A stretch of 64,000 bases of DNA from NCBI GenBank assembly GCA_030431675.1, contig JAUIIV010000001.1:372001-436000 (forward strand), written 5' to 3'. The translations under genes were made by a program, and so were the position numbers. Below are positions 1 through 7,788 of the stretch, one piece after another (within the stretch, counting starts at the first letter, position 1; every line of letters begins with the position of its first letter). This stretch comes from Gammaproteobacteria bacterium. Its GTDB lineage: Bacteria; Pseudomonadota; Gammaproteobacteria; UBA6186; Azoamicaceae. Under the pieces are notes generated by a model. The model saw nothing but the letters and a program-made list of their open reading frames with translations, was not told where the DNA came from and made no database searches.

Positions 1-692
1 TTTGCCTGGGTGAAAGCAATGTTTTTCTTGCCTCTGACATTTGCAATTGAGTCTGCAAGTTTGTCTAGATCAGATCCATAAATTAATTCTTGTTGTATAT
101 ATGTTTTTTTGCCTGGATTTTTTTTTGCTTCTTTAGCATCTCTTTCTTGCTGCCCCTGTAGTCTATTGAGTGACTTAAGTGTTTGAATTTCTCTACTAGG
201 CTCTGTATCTGTGATGCTAGTTTGAGGTGACACTTTAACTGCAGAAAACTCTCCTGTTCTTAAACTGACGGCACGTTTTACGGTTCCTTTACCACCTGCT
301 CCAAGAGTATTTATAATTAGCATTGGGTTTATCTGAGTATTATCTAACATAAATACAATAGATGCTCGCAATATTAGACCATATGCTATTTCTATTTGCT
401 CATGTTTAGATATTTTCTTGTCTGCCATCATGCGCTTATTAATTACATCACTCAGCACTTCTAAGTCTTTTAAAATATGCTCATCACTTTGTTGTAACCA
501 TTCCTTAAGAATTTTTTTTCTTTCGGTTAGCTCTGCATCTTCAAGATGTTCTTTTTTTTTGTTTTGCTCGGTCTTTTCCTTAGGTGTTGTTTGCGCTCCG
601 GTCTGTTTAGGTTTCTTTGGAGCAACAAACAAAAAGTAAGCTATTTTTTCATCTGCTCTTATGATCTTTAATAGGTCTTTAGGTCGTAACAT
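1..692 (-). CDS. Eukaryotic-like Ser/Thr protein kinase, N-terminal part (runs off the left edge)
   Basis: Reading the minus strand from an ATG at 692 gives 230 codons with no stop, so the gene continues beyond position 1. An AGGA lies 8 bases before the ATG. Residues 1-125 are a charged, Lys/Glu-rich extension with no recognisable domain. Residues 130-141 read LGAGGKGTVKRA, a GxGxxGxV glycine-rich ATP loop. AVKV at 151-154 supplies the expected ATP-anchoring lysine (Lys153), and Glu168 in REIQTLKSL suits the alpha-C glutamate. IQQELIYGSDLDKL (about 199-212) resembles the hinge and following segment. The HRD and DFG motifs would lie outside the window, so activity cannot be judged. Such kinases are often host-directed effectors in intracellular bacteria, but that is inference. 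The opposite-strand reading frame at 418-639 is a shadow of it. Confidence 0.7.
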   Translation of the reverse strand, partial: MLRPKDLLKIIRADEKIAYFLFVAPKKPKQTGAQTTPKEKTEQNKKKEHLEDAELTERKKILKEWLQQSDEHILKDLEVLSDVINKRMMADKKISKHEQIEIAYGLILRASIVFMLDNTQINPMLIINTLGAGGKGTVKRAVSLRTGEFSAVKVSPQTSITDTEPSREIQTLKSLNRLQGQQERDAKEAKKNPGKKTYIQQELIYGSDLDKLADSIANVRGKKNIAFTQA

Positions 693-852
693 TTTCTAAT
701 CCTGGGTGGATCACTTAGAGAGAGTATCGGCAGTAAACTGGAAAACATGAGTGGCCAAATATTTGCTATTTAGATAAATATTCTTGTTATTGATTGCCAT
801 AAGGCAGTAGATCCAGTAGCATAATGGCCTAAATTCATTAGAGGGTTTGAGT

Positions 853-1179
853 ATGGCATTTGTGGTGACTGAAAGTTGTATTAAGTGTAAATATACTACT
901 TGTGTAGAGGTATGCCCGGTAGATTGTTTTCATGAAGGACCAAATTTTCTTGCCATTGATCCCGAAGAGTGTATTGACTGCGCATTATGTGAGTCAGAAT
1001 GCCCAGTAAATGCTATATATGCTGAAGATGAGTTGCCAGAAAATCAAAAGGAATTTCTTCAGTTAAATGCAGATTTGGCTAAGAAGTGGCCGGTATTGAC
1101 GGTTAACAAGGGTGGCTTACCAGATGCCGATGATTGGAAAGATGTTACGGACAAACTTCAATATTTAGATAAAGGTTGA
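853..1179 (+). CDS. fdxA: 7Fe ferredoxin FdxA
   Basis: A 108-residue protein of the Azotobacter ferredoxin I type, normally about 107 residues, that carries one 3Fe-4S and one 4Fe-4S cluster for cytosolic electron transfer. The N-terminal half has the cysteine motifs [17 protein letters not shown] and [12 protein letters not shown]. The C-terminal tail is acidic and Lys-rich as in the family. A TTG two codons upstream is open, but the ATG at 853 has AGAGGG seven bases before it and gives the canonical MAFVV start. The gene stands alone and converges with the Rsd-like gene 4 bases downstream. Its leader shares 15 bases, including the start codon, with that of rpmE. Confidence 0.95.
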   Translation: MAFVVTESCIKCKYTTCVEVCPVDCFHEGPNFLAIDPEECIDCALCESECPVNAIYAEDELPENQKEFLQLNADLAKKWPVLTVNKGGLPDADDWKDVTDKLQYLDKG

Positions 1180-1183
1180 TGCG

Positions 1184-1528
1184 CTATCTGTTTATGGCTG
1201 TAACTTCGTCTTGTACTGTGCCAATAGTTTCTTTAATTTGCTTGTCTTCTATATTCCAGCGCTCGGCAAGCACTATCATAAGTTTAGACAGGTCGTTGAT
1301 AAAGCTTTGGTCTTGGCTAATACCAGTTGCATATTTACGACCAAATTCTTCTGCGAAAGGATCTGATTGCAAACCTAGGGTGTAAACGCTAGCAAATAGA
1401 TAATCAGTGAGCTGTTGACAGAATACTTGCAAGTCTTCTAGCTCAATATCTTGGATGTTTATCAATTGCGCCAAGCGCCAATTGATTTCATTACGTGTGT
1501 TTAGAAACTTCCCTATTTCTGGAGTCAT
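1184..1528 (-). CDS. Rsd/AlgQ-family regulator of sigma 70
   Basis: A 114-residue mostly helical protein. LEDLQVFCQQLTDYLFA aligns with the Rsd segment around LDDFCQSLVDYLSAG, and LSKLMIVLAERWNIEDKQI aligns with the Rsd C-terminal helix around LEARFVLEDKL. Rsd/AlgQ proteins bind region 4 of the housekeeping sigma factor and lower its activity in stationary phase. It is shorter than E. coli Rsd (158 residues). An ATG at 1549 is in frame, but the ATG at 1528 has a clear AAGGGG before it, and a TATACT hexamer at 1550-1555 on this strand would place the transcript start after 1549. The match is by eye and moderate. Confidence 0.65.
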   Translation of the reverse strand: MTPEIGKFLNTRNEINWRLAQLINIQDIELEDLQVFCQQLTDYLFASVYTLGLQSDPFAEEFGRKYATGISQDQSFINDLSKLMIVLAERWNIEDKQIKETIGTVQDEVTAINR

Positions 1529-1683
1529 AATTTCCCCTTTGACACCCATAGTATACCTGAATTACTTTGCATAAATATGGGTTTTTTTCTCAAGTGTATG
1601 TAGGTAAAGCGCTATCTGATGATATAGCTACTTGTTGTTTGCTATCTTGTTGGTAAGCTTAAAGTATGGGTTTAGGATGAACC

Positions 1684-1755
1684 ATGGACTGTGATCAAAG
1701 GAATGATCTAGACAAGGATTGTCTAGTTACAACTATAAAATCTAGTTTAATCTAA
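1684..1755 (+). CDS. Candidate small protein or leader peptide, 23 residues
   Basis: Between two leftward genes the plus strand carries AGGA at 1674-1677, a 6-base gap, ATG at 1684, 22 further codons and TAA at 1753-1755. An intrinsic terminator starts about 10 bases later. The product would be hydrophilic (MDCDQRNDLDKDCLV, then TTIKSSLI) with two cysteines and no membrane segment. No neighbouring gene needs this plus-strand terminator, which argues that something is transcribed here. It could instead be a noncoding RNA: an 8-bp perfect hairpin lies inside it. Only a weak promoter was seen (TTGCTA at 1639-1644, 17 bases, AAGTAT). No homologue is recognised. Confidence 0.4.
   Translation: MDCDQRNDLDKDCLVTTIKSSLI
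1708..1726 (+). repeat. Perfect 8-bp hairpin inside the candidate small transcript
   Basis: CTAGACAA, loop GGA, TTGTCTAG. It could fold in the RNA whether or not the 23-codon frame is translated. Confidence 0.6.
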
Positions 1756-1765
1756 TGGTATAGGA

Positions 1766-1790
1766 AGGTGAGGATGCTCACCTTTTTTTT
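1766..1790 (+). terminator. Intrinsic terminator, plus strand, no annotated gene upstream
   Basis: A GGTGAG stem, GATG loop and CTCACC, followed at once by eight T. The T tract is on the plus strand, so it can terminate neither dsbB nor the Rsd-like gene, both of which are transcribed leftwards. It therefore points to a plus-strand transcript in 1550-1765. Confidence 0.85.
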
Positions 1791-1799
1791 GTTCTTAAA

Positions 1800-2282
1800 T
1801 TACCTGCTAGTTTGTCGGAAACATAATATTGCTATTACAGCTAGAGTTATAAATAGCAGTAGGCTCCAAACAGCTAAAGACAGGCCTAAAATTGTAAAAT
1901 CAATCTCTGAGCACTCTCCTGAGCCTAAAATAGCTATCTTCATGGCATCAAGAAAAGGATGAACTTTTATAAGTCGCTCTAAACTAGCACTACAAGTTAT
2001 TTTTTGTGGTGGGGCAAAATACTGTAGCCATACCTGACGGCTTGCAAGTAAGGTGCCAGCAAACGCACAGATAAACAGAATAAAAGAGTATATTTTTCCG
2101 ATTAGACGTTGTGGCTGTAGAAGTGTGCCTAGTAAAAAAACTGGTATTAATATGTAGAAAATTATTCTTTGTAATATACACAATGGACATACAGCAAGCA
2201 TATATTGATGCTCAAGAAAAAGTGCACCGCCGACAGCGGCGATGCACATTATCAGTCCACAAAGAGATAATTTCCTTATCAT
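1800..2282 (-). CDS. dsbB: Disulfide bond formation protein DsbB
   Basis: A 160-residue inner-membrane quinone reductase that reoxidises DsbA. Four hydrophobic helices are visible. The first periplasmic loop carries Cys32-Pro-Leu-Cys35, and the second pair is Cys97 (KITCSAS) and Cys124 (SGECSE), the arrangement of E. coli DsbB. The length is normal (about 160-180). The start is one base after the porin stop, so the two are almost certainly co-transcribed and translationally coupled. This is notable because the porin has seven cysteines in its mature part. No dsbA is in the window. Confidence 0.93.
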   Translation of the reverse strand: MIRKLSLCGLIMCIAAVGGALFLEHQYMLAVCPLCILQRIIFYILIPVFLLGTLLQPQRLIGKIYSFILFICAFAGTLLASRQVWLQYFAPPQKITCSASLERLIKVHPFLDAMKIAILGSGECSEIDFTILGLSLAVWSLLLFITLAVIAILCFRQTSR

Positions 2283-2283
2283 A

Positions 2284-3600
2284 CTAGAATACAGCTTGTA
2301 GCCTTGCTCCTATGCTTTGCACGTTTCTGCTATCCAAATAAGTTGGGAATTGACGCTCTTGTTTAGAGTATACATACTCACCAATAGCTTTCAAGTTACG
2401 ATTAATGTAACAGCAGACACTTGCAGAAGTGTTATGCGCTCTACCACCGTTTATGTCATGGCTGTTTAGAGAAATATAGCTGTATCTAGCTGATACTTCC
2501 CAAGCGCCATATGGGCAGCGAGGAATAACTTGGCCAAGAGTTGCGTTGCTAGTTTTAAGTGGTCTAACTTCACCAGTAAGTATGTAGCTTACTTGTGCAT
2601 GGTAGCCGCTAAAAGTTAAGTTTGGACCTTGCTTAGCAGTGTTGGTAATGAACTCATCATATCCACGTGCAATATATGCGCGTTGATATTCCATCTCACC
2701 ACTCCAGGAGCCGTAAATTCCTAGCACTTCAAAATCAATCGTTTTCTGATTTCTTGCAGAAATTAATTGCAGGTTAGTTCTAGTGCTAGAAAGAGGTATA
2801 GCAGTATCTAGAAGTGTAATTGTGCTACCAGATTTAGTTTCTGGTACTGGGTTATAGCGTAATCCTGTGTTGCTATATTCTTCTATATCTGCAGAAAAAC
2901 CTAGCTGTAGTACTCTGCAATCGCTAAAGATAGGACGATAGTTATATCTAAAAGCTACCTGCCATAAGTCTGGTTTATTGATAACATTATTACGCGTGTC
3001 GCGTACAGTAATACCAGTCTTTGGCTGCTGGGTGATAGTTAAGCTTGAAGTATACGAGTTATTGTATGTGTTAAAGTTTACGCCTAAGCCTTGCTGTGGA
3101 CCAAATGTGTTGGTACCCATGCTGCGTTCCAAGAATGGAATCCACTTACTACTTGAGGCACAAGTTAAACAGAAACCTGGAATTACCTGCCCAATATCAA
3201 TTTTAAAGTTGGGTAAGAAATTACAAAAACCATGATATGAGACGTAAGCATCATCTACACGGGATAGACTATTAAAAGCATCAAAGTTTAATGCTATGTT
3301 ATATGACCAATTAGTACCAAGGCCACCTTCGAAAGTTAAACCTACGTCACGAATGAAAGCTCCGCTATTGTATGTACCAGCGTTAGACCAGTCCCATGAA
3401 GTAGCTTTAGTGTCGTCCCAATAAATGCGTTGGTCAACTTTAAGAGTACCACTGACTTTAAACCAGTAGTCTTTATTTGCACCAACAACTTTTACTCCGC
3501 CATCTGAAGTAACAAGACTAACAGCATTAGTAATTGTTGGGGTAAATAAAAGAGCGGTCGATACACACACTGTACTTACAGTACTTAATAAACGGCGCAT
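2284..3600 (-). CDS. Outer-membrane porin of the phosphate-selective porin O/P type
   Basis: A 438-residue protein with a signal peptide (positive MRR, hydrophobic stretch, likely cleavage after TITNA). The early segments FKVSGTLKVDQRIYW, FIRDVGLTFEGGLG, WSYNIALNFD and VDDAYVSYHGF are typical of the porin O/P family. The rest alternates aromatic and polar residues as in a beta barrel and ends in phenylalanine (GARLQAVF), the outer-membrane insertion signal. It would form a diffusion channel in the outer membrane; the substrate cannot be told. The mature part has seven cysteines (FC, FCLTC, DC, RCPY and a VCCY pair), unusual for a porin. It precedes dsbB by one base. Confidence 0.82.
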   Translation of the reverse strand: MRRLLSTVSTVCVSTALLFTPTITNAVSLVTSDGGVKVVGANKDYWFKVSGTLKVDQRIYWDDTKATSWDWSNAGTYNSGAFIRDVGLTFEGGLGTNWSYNIALNFDAFNSLSRVDDAYVSYHGFCNFLPNFKIDIGQVIPGFCLTCASSSKWIPFLERSMGTNTFGPQQGLGVNFNTYNNSYTSSLTITQQPKTGITVRDTRNNVINKPDLWQVAFRYNYRPIFSDCRVLQLGFSADIEEYSNTGLRYNPVPETKSGSTITLLDTAIPLSSTRTNLQLISARNQKTIDFEVLGIYGSWSGEMEYQRAYIARGYDEFITNTAKQGPNLTFSGYHAQVSYILTGEVRPLKTSNATLGQVIPRCPYGAWEVSARYSYISLNSHDINGGRAHNTSASVCCYINRNLKAIGEYVYSKQERQFPTYLDSRNVQSIGARLQAVF

Positions 3601-3680
3601 AGAATCTTTTCCTATATTTATACTTAGTTAGCTTAAAATTGAGCCAACATTCTATACCAGTTATTCCTTAAAAAAAACCT

Positions 3681-4475
3681 TTATAATTTAAATCGACCTA
3701 TAAAGACTGATACAGTTGGGCCTGCAAGAGAAATGATATTTTGAGTATTATTTGCATTGACAGTTAACTCTCCATATCTAAATGCTACTTTTACAGAGTT
3801 ATCTACTAGATCTAAATGTTGGGCTACAAGCACTGCTGCAACTGCCCCAGAGCCACAAGCTGCTGTTAAACCGGCGCCACGCTCAAATACCCGTAGTTTT
3901 ATTTTTTCACGGTTAATGATTTGCATAAATCCAATATTTGCTCCTTCTGGGAACATGGTGTCACGTGCTAATTTTCGTCCTTGAACCTTAACTAAATGAT
4001 TATCGAATTGCTGCAAAACGAGTACTGCATGCGGATTTCCTAAGCTTGTTAAATGTATTTCTTCGGGCAAATTATGATAACTTAGACTCTTGCACGTAAT
4101 AGAAGGCAATTCTTGATGCCAATTAATTACTATTTGATCATCCTGGATAATTAGTTCTCTGCGGCCGGCTTTGGATTCTGCTACAAACTTTCTACGGTCC
4201 GTCATACCTAAATTAAAAAAATACTTAGCCGCACAGCGCAAGCCATTGGCGCATTCTTCTGCCTCAGTGCCATCTGTATTAATGACTCTATATCCAAAGT
4301 CAACATCTGAGTTGTTTGGAGGAGTTAATAATATAATTTGGTCGCAACCAATACCAAGATTTCGGTTAGCTATTTGTAAAAAATGACTCTTATTAAGACG
4401 AGCATTTTGGGTAATTAGGTCTATAACTACAAAATCATTACCCAGACCGTGCATTTTGGCAAAATTAATTAACAT
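3681..4475 (-). CDS. dapF: Diaminopimelate epimerase DapF
   Basis: Converts LL- to meso-diaminopimelate for lysine and peptidoglycan synthesis in the cytosol. At 264 residues it is close to the usual 270-280. The two catalytic cysteines are in ECANGLRC (Cys75) and TAACGSGAVAA (Cys207). The first motif has Ala where CGNG is more common. FAKMHGLGNDFVVID is the standard N-terminus. The start overlaps the end of lptM by 11 bases, the same order as yifL-dapF in E. coli. Seventy bases with no obvious terminator separate its end from the porin start. Confidence 0.96.
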   Translation of the reverse strand: MLINFAKMHGLGNDFVVIDLITQNARLNKSHFLQIANRNLGIGCDQIILLTPPNNSDVDFGYRVINTDGTEAEECANGLRCAAKYFFNLGMTDRRKFVAESKAGRRELIIQDDQIVINWHQELPSITCKSLSYHNLPEEIHLTSLGNPHAVLVLQQFDNHLVKVQGRKLARDTMFPEGANIGFMQIINREKIKLRVFERGAGLTAACGSGAVAAVLVAQHLDLVDNSVKVAFRYGELTVNANNTQNIISLAGPTVSVFIGRFKL

Positions 4476-4581
4476 GCTGCTCTTCTGGTATATATAATGG
4501 GCCTATCTGTCCGCATGCAGTAAAACCTAAACAATAGCTAAGTAAAAGTATTAAACATAGAGTTTTACATAAGTGTGACAT
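4465..4581 (-). CDS. lptM: Small lipoprotein LptM (YifL family)
   Basis: A 38-residue protein with a short hydrophobic signal, lipobox FTAC (Cys23) and the family signature CGQIGPLYIPEE; E. coli LptM has the equivalent CGLKGPLYFP just after its lipidated cysteine. LptM assists oxidative maturation of the LptD-LptE lipopolysaccharide translocon at the outer membrane. The gene lies directly upstream of dapF and overlaps it by 11 bases, as expected for this family. The Shine-Dalgarno sequence is weak, and a TTG two codons upstream is also open. It diverges from the esterase gene 48 bases away. Confidence 0.85.
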   Translation of the reverse strand: MSHLCKTLCLILLLSYCLGFTACGQIGPLYIPEEQHVN

Positions 4582-4629
4582 ATGCAATAGTGTACATTAA
4601 AATCATTGCAGATAAAATATGGAAGTAAA

Positions 4630-5295
4630 ATGACCAAGATAGATGGGCATGTTTTTGATCCACCAGTAGAGGCAAAGGCTTGTATTATATGGATGCATGG
4701 CTTGGGTGCTGATAGCGCTGATTTTGTGGGACTGATAGAACAGTTCAATTTACCAAGTAATCATGGGATAAGGTTTATTTTCCCGAATGCACCTTTTAGA
4801 AACATAACGGTGAATCATGGCATGCGCATGCGAGCGTGGTATGACATTTATGATATAAGCTTAATAACTAAAGAAGATTCTGCTGGAGTGCAAAACTCAG
4901 AGGCTACAATTGCAAATATTATTAAGCATCAGATTGATATGGGTATCGCAAGTGAAAAAATTATATTAGGGGGCTTCTCGCAGGGAGCAGCAATGGCATT
5001 GCATACCGGTCTATATTACCCAAGTACATTGGCAGCAATAGTAGCTTTTTCGGGATACTTGCCTTTAAAGAGTGACTTTGACGAAAACTCAAGTGTCGCC
5101 AATAAAAATACAGAGGTTTTTATGGGGCATGGTATGTTTGACCCTGTAGTGCCGTATAATGTGGGGCAAGCAACATGCAAGCATTTGGAACAATTGGGAC
5201 ACACTGTACTATGGCATGCGTATCCTATGGCACATGCTGTTTGTCCAGATGAGATTCATGCTCTCTCAATTTTTGTTAGAAAGGTTTTATTATAA
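4630..5295 (+). CDS. Carboxylesterase, phospholipase/carboxylesterase alpha/beta-hydrolase family
   Basis: A cytosolic serine esterase of the EstB/YpfH type, 221 residues (family about 215-225). The nucleophile elbow is GGFSQGAAMA, the acid is in HGMFDPVVP, and the histidine is in MAHAVCPDEI, matching the family HxVCPEE signature. The N-terminal WMHGLGADSADF is the oxyanion-hole segment. An upstream TTG at 4606 is open, but the ATG at 4630 has GGAAG five bases before it. The natural substrate cannot be predicted; family members hydrolyse short-chain esters or deacylate lipids and proteins. Confidence 0.88.
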   Translation: MTKIDGHVFDPPVEAKACIIWMHGLGADSADFVGLIEQFNLPSNHGIRFIFPNAPFRNITVNHGMRMRAWYDIYDISLITKEDSAGVQNSEATIANIIKHQIDMGIASEKIILGGFSQGAAMALHTGLYYPSTLAAIVAFSGYLPLKSDFDENSSVANKNTEVFMGHGMFDPVVPYNVGQATCKHLEQLGHTVLWHAYPMAHAVCPDEIHALSIFVRKVLL

Positions 5296-5335
5296 GGCGA
5301 AGCCTTATACTAATAGAAAGGACAAACTTTAATTA

Positions 5336-6262
5336 ATGGAACTGAGAATCGTAACCCGTAAAAGCAAGTTAGCATTAGCGCAAACTGCAATAGTAAAAAA
5401 TTTACTACTTTCTAAACGGCCTGAACTGAAGATAGAGATTATTCCTATTAGTACAGAGGGTGACCGTATTCTAGATCAATCTTTAGTTAAAATTGGTGGG
5501 AAAGGGTTATTTATAAAAGAGTTAGAGCATTGCTTATTAAATGGAACTGCAGATATAGCTGTACATTCCGCTAAGGACATGCCAGCACAATTGCCAGAAG
5601 GTCTTTCTATAGGAGCGATTTTACAACGTTCTGATGCAAGAGATGTATTTGTTAGCAATAACTATGCAACTCTTGCAGAATTGCCGAAGGGCTCTATAGT
5701 TGGCACTTCTAGTTTGCGTAGGCAAGCCCAAACACTAGCGTTACGACCAGACTTAGATATTAAAATGTTACGTGGTAATGTACAGACTAGGATCAATAAA
5801 TTATTAACTGGGGAATATGATGCTATCGTTTTAGCTGCGGCAGGACTTCTGCGTTTGAATTTGCAAGAGTGGTTAGCATGTCCTTTTGATATTAAAGATA
5901 TGTTGCCTGCAGTAGGGCAAGGTGCACTGGGTATAGAATATTTGACTGAAAATAGCATTGTAGCTGACATTTTACAGCAAATACATAATCCGTTTACTGC
6001 CCATTGTGTTTCAGCGGAGCGGGCTATGAACCGTGTTCTAGGCGGTAGTTGTCAAGCTCCTATTGGTGGATATGCAGAAATAATCGCAGGAAAGTTAATA
6101 CTACATGGGATGGTATCTAGCCCAGATGGAAAGAACATCTTAAAAGCGAATGCTAGTGGGATGCCAGAAGCAGCTCAAGTGGTTGGTAATAATGTGGCAG
6201 AGCTATTAATAGAGCAGGGTGCCGTAGATGTAATTACAGCGGCAAAAAAAATATGGGAATAA
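5336..6262 (+). CDS. hemC: Porphobilinogen deaminase (hydroxymethylbilane synthase)
   Basis: Polymerises four porphobilinogens to hydroxymethylbilane in haem synthesis. At 308 residues it is of normal length. LRIVTRKSKLALAQT is the N-terminal signature; VHSAKDMPA and the arginine-rich GTSSLRRQAQ segments bind substrate. GGSCQAPIGG carries the cysteine that anchors the dipyrromethane cofactor. It heads hemC-hemD-hemX-hemY, with one base between its stop and hemD. A short hairpin (TAAGGC/GCCTTA) lies directly upstream at about 5294-5308. Confidence 0.97.
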   Translation: MELRIVTRKSKLALAQTAIVKNLLLSKRPELKIEIIPISTEGDRILDQSLVKIGGKGLFIKELEHCLLNGTADIAVHSAKDMPAQLPEGLSIGAILQRSDARDVFVSNNYATLAELPKGSIVGTSSLRRQAQTLALRPDLDIKMLRGNVQTRINKLLTGEYDAIVLAAAGLLRLNLQEWLACPFDIKDMLPAVGQGALGIEYLTENSIVADILQQIHNPFTAHCVSAERAMNRVLGGSCQAPIGGYAEIIAGKLILHGMVSSPDGKNILKANASGMPEAAQVVGNNVAELLIEQGAVDVITAAKKIWE

Positions 6263-6263
6263 C

Positions 6264-7004
6264 ATGACAAAAAAACTTACAGACTTAAAAGTACTTGTAA
6301 GTAGACTACCGCAACATGCGGTAGAGATCTCTAAAGATATTACAGCACTTGGGGGGCAGGTAATCCAGCAACCTCTATATACTGTAGAGTCGACTGTTAA
6401 TGATAATTTATTACAGTATTTAACTAAGATAAGTGGTTCAACAGCCCTAGCTGTATTTATTAGTCGCAATTCGGTGGATATGATAGTGCCTCATTTAGCG
6501 GAGGGTTTTGCAGGTGCTTGGGCTACTACAGGACCTGGTACAGCACAACAATTAAGTAATTATGGCATTAGAGGCGTATTGCATCCGACGTTTAAGGAAG
6601 CTAACAGCACCGGTTTATGTAATTTGTTGTTAGAAAAAAAACTAGAGCTAGACGGACGAAGGGTTGTAATTTTTACTGGAGCGGATTTTGACAGTACATT
6701 GCAATACAAACTTAAAGGTTTAAATGCAAATGTAGAGACTATTATGGTCTATAAGCGTTGTGCCCCAAAGAATTTACAAGTGGATACGACTGCAGATGTA
6801 ATTTTGATAACTTGTGTAACGAGTTTAATTAATTTACAGCATGCAGCACCTGACCTAGACTTACCTATAGTTGCAGCTAGCGATAGAATTGCGAGAGCTG
6901 CTCTCGAAATGGGATACTCTAAAGTATATACTAGCATTAGTATGCAAGATATCGATTTAATAGACGCTTTGGGCAAGGTGAGAGATGCAAAACAAAGAAA
7001 CTAA
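6264..7004 (+). CDS. hemD: Uroporphyrinogen-III synthase
   Basis: Closes and rearranges hydroxymethylbilane to uroporphyrinogen III. At 246 residues it is normal. This family diverges strongly, and the call rests on its place after hemC plus the typical VLVSRLPQHAVEISKDI start, the FISRNSVDMIVPHL segment and the ATTGPGTAQQL core. The end overlaps hemX by 20 bases, indicating coupled translation. Confidence 0.93.
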   Translation: MTKKLTDLKVLVSRLPQHAVEISKDITALGGQVIQQPLYTVESTVNDNLLQYLTKISGSTALAVFISRNSVDMIVPHLAEGFAGAWATTGPGTAQQLSNYGIRGVLHPTFKEANSTGLCNLLLEKKLELDGRRVVIFTGADFDSTLQYKLKGLNANVETIMVYKRCAPKNLQVDTTADVILITCVTSLINLQHAAPDLDLPIVAASDRIARAALEMGYSKVYTSISMQDIDLIDALGKVRDAKQRN

Positions 7005-7788
7005 GACTAAGTCTAAATCAAAAAAACGCAAAGCAAAATCCAACATAATATTTTTGGGGATTTTGTTATTAGTAGTAATAGTGGCGGCTGTACTTTATTT
7101 TGGCGGAACTCAGTGGTGGGGTTTGGGCGGAGCTAAAGATTATCCACGACGTGAGTATAAGGCCGCAACAAGCACAGGAACCATGACAGTTGACTCAAGG
7201 CATGGGATAAATATTGAACCAACAGATACACAGGTTACAACTGACCCTGAACCACTGACACGGTCACAGCTTGAAGAGGTTGTTATAGAAAGTGATATAG
7301 AAGTTTATGGCTCTGACGCTGCTCAAAATGCTACGGCTGTACCCGTGGCTAATACTGTTAGTAAAGAGACCTTGCTTAGTTTGCAGCAACTATCTTTGGC
7401 GATTGATGCTTTGCCTGATGTGGATCACGAGTCAACTGGTAAAAGTATAGTGCAGAGCCCTGTGGCATCAAATGCTGGTGATGTACAAAGCCAGAATAAT
7501 CCTGTGGATAGTTTTAAATCTGTTGTAAGAGTAAGTAAACGCAAGAATTCAGATAAGTCTAAACATGTGCATGGTAGTTTGCAGCTTTACAAGATACAGT
7601 TGAAGCTTTTGGTAAATGATATGCGTTGGGCGCTAATATATGATGACGCGGCAGGCTTTAAGCAAGCTAAAAAGAATAGTGTTTTTATTTTGCAGCGTCG
7701 CTTTGATTTGAATGATCCGCAAGTAGAGATAGTCCTTGATATGTTTGCAGCACTTAATACTGGCAATGAAAATATAGGTGAAAATTAA
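6985..7788 (+). CDS. hemX: HemX-like membrane protein (short form)
   Basis: A 267-residue protein with a Lys/Arg-rich cytoplasmic N-terminus (1-20), one transmembrane helix (about 21-41, IIFLGILLLVVIVAAVLYF) and a Ser/Thr/Asp-rich linker. A C-terminal domain around YKIQLKLLVNDMRWALIYDDAAGFKQ resembles the end of the HemX domain. E. coli HemX is about 390 residues, so much of the usual helical repeat domain seems missing. Its role in haem synthesis is unclear even in model species. The start overlaps hemD and the stop overlaps the hemY start codon, placing it firmly in the haem operon. Confidence 0.75.
   Translation: MQNKETKTKSKSKKRKAKSNIIFLGILLLVVIVAAVLYFGGTQWWGLGGAKDYPRREYKAATSTGTMTVDSRHGINIEPTDTQVTTDPEPLTRSQLEEVVIESDIEVYGSDAAQNATAVPVANTVSKETLLSLQQLSLAIDALPDVDHESTGKSIVQSPVASNAGDVQSQNNPVDSFKSVVRVSKRKNSDKSKHVHGSLQLYKIQLKLLVNDMRWALIYDDAAGFKQAKKNSVFILQRRFDLNDPQVEIVLDMFAALNTGNENIGEN

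Noticed and set aside
3601..3680. Promoter for the porin operon (TTGGCT with TATAAA)
   Set aside because: The spacing is 19 bases and the 17-base alternative has a poor -10, so it is not strong enough to list.
4551..4748. 65-codon minus-strand frame overlapping the esterase start
   Set aside because: It overlaps conserved esterase codons and has no family features; the neighbouring 38-codon lptM frame fits far better.
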